The notes under the pieces are model-generated. The model searched no databases, was not told the origin of the DNA, and worked only from the letters and a program-made list of their open reading frames with translations. A stretch of 64,000 nt of DNA from Pseudomonas helmanticensis (GTDB taxonomy: Bacteria > Pseudomonadota > Gammaproteobacteria > Pseudomonadales > Pseudomonadaceae): assembly GCF_900182985.1 (NCBI RefSeq), contig NZ_FXUY01000001.1, forward strand, positions 4,158,501 to 4,222,500, given 5' to 3'. Both the position numbers and the translations under genes were made by a program. Below, piece by piece: positions 62,792-64,000 of this stretch. Within the stretch, counting starts at the first letter, position 1. Every line of letters starts with the position of its first letter.

Positions 62792-64000
<1,209 letters not shown>

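Overview
The window looks like chromosomal DNA of a Pseudomonas of the fluorescens group. The grounds are the GC-rich coding style, a full set of lap biofilm-adhesin genes in the order known from P. fluorescens Pf0-1, an mgo/pvf signal cluster, two REP/REPIN families typical of fluorescent pseudomonads, and Pseudomonas-like 5S and 23S rRNA sequence at the right edge. No computation or search was run; all calls rest on reading the sequence and on knowledge of the families.

Left part (1-10.5 kb). The left edge holds the N-terminal 477 residues of a large minus-strand surface protein (LEPRMLFDGA motif, DUF4347, glycine-rich beta-helix start). Behind it lie a sulfotransferase and a GT39-type membrane glycosyltransferase. 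A small plus-strand pair (tail-collar protein and DUF6916-like protein) comes next. A tightly packed minus-strand operon then encodes a secreted periplasmic adaptor, an inner-membrane HlyD-type adaptor with a GAF-like N-terminus, an M50 metalloprotease fused to a PqqD-like N-terminus and a lipoyl/HlyD C-terminus, and a GNAT acetyltransferase. I infer that this is a secretion and modification locus for the big surface protein. It is the least described part of the window.

Middle-left (10.5-20.6 kb). There is a NYN-domain nuclease-like gene behind an orphan terminator, an EmrAB/NodT-type tripartite efflux operon whose lipoprotein signal region is partly written by a REPIN, a LysR regulator, and a TauD dioxygenase/ABC importer operon likely used for organosulfur compounds.

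Centre (20.6-47.3 kb). The complete Lap system is present: lapC, lapB and lapE (type I secretion) run left; lapA (6011 residues, 46 repeats of about 100 residues, LapG-cleavable retention module, vWA domain, RTX C-terminus) runs right; a small conserved gene follows; then lapD and lapG (c-di-GMP receptor and periplasmic protease) run left. Together they secrete, anchor and release the adhesin under c-di-GMP control. Two FleQ-box-like sites lie upstream of lapA.

Right part (47.4-62.2 kb). A GntR regulator lies behind a promoter with a VanR-type palindrome. The four-gene mgo/pvf cluster (haem-oxygenase-like protein, AurF-like N-oxygenase, A-T-reductase NRPS, SRPBCC protein) probably makes a diazeniumdiolate signal of the leudiazen/valdiazen type. 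An amino-acid-type chemoreceptor follows, then an ECF sigma/FecR/TonB-receptor/PepSY set for ferric-siderophore uptake.

Right edge (62.2-64 kb). This is the 3' end of a minus-strand rRNA operon, with partial 23S and two tandem 5S genes, each followed by its own terminator.
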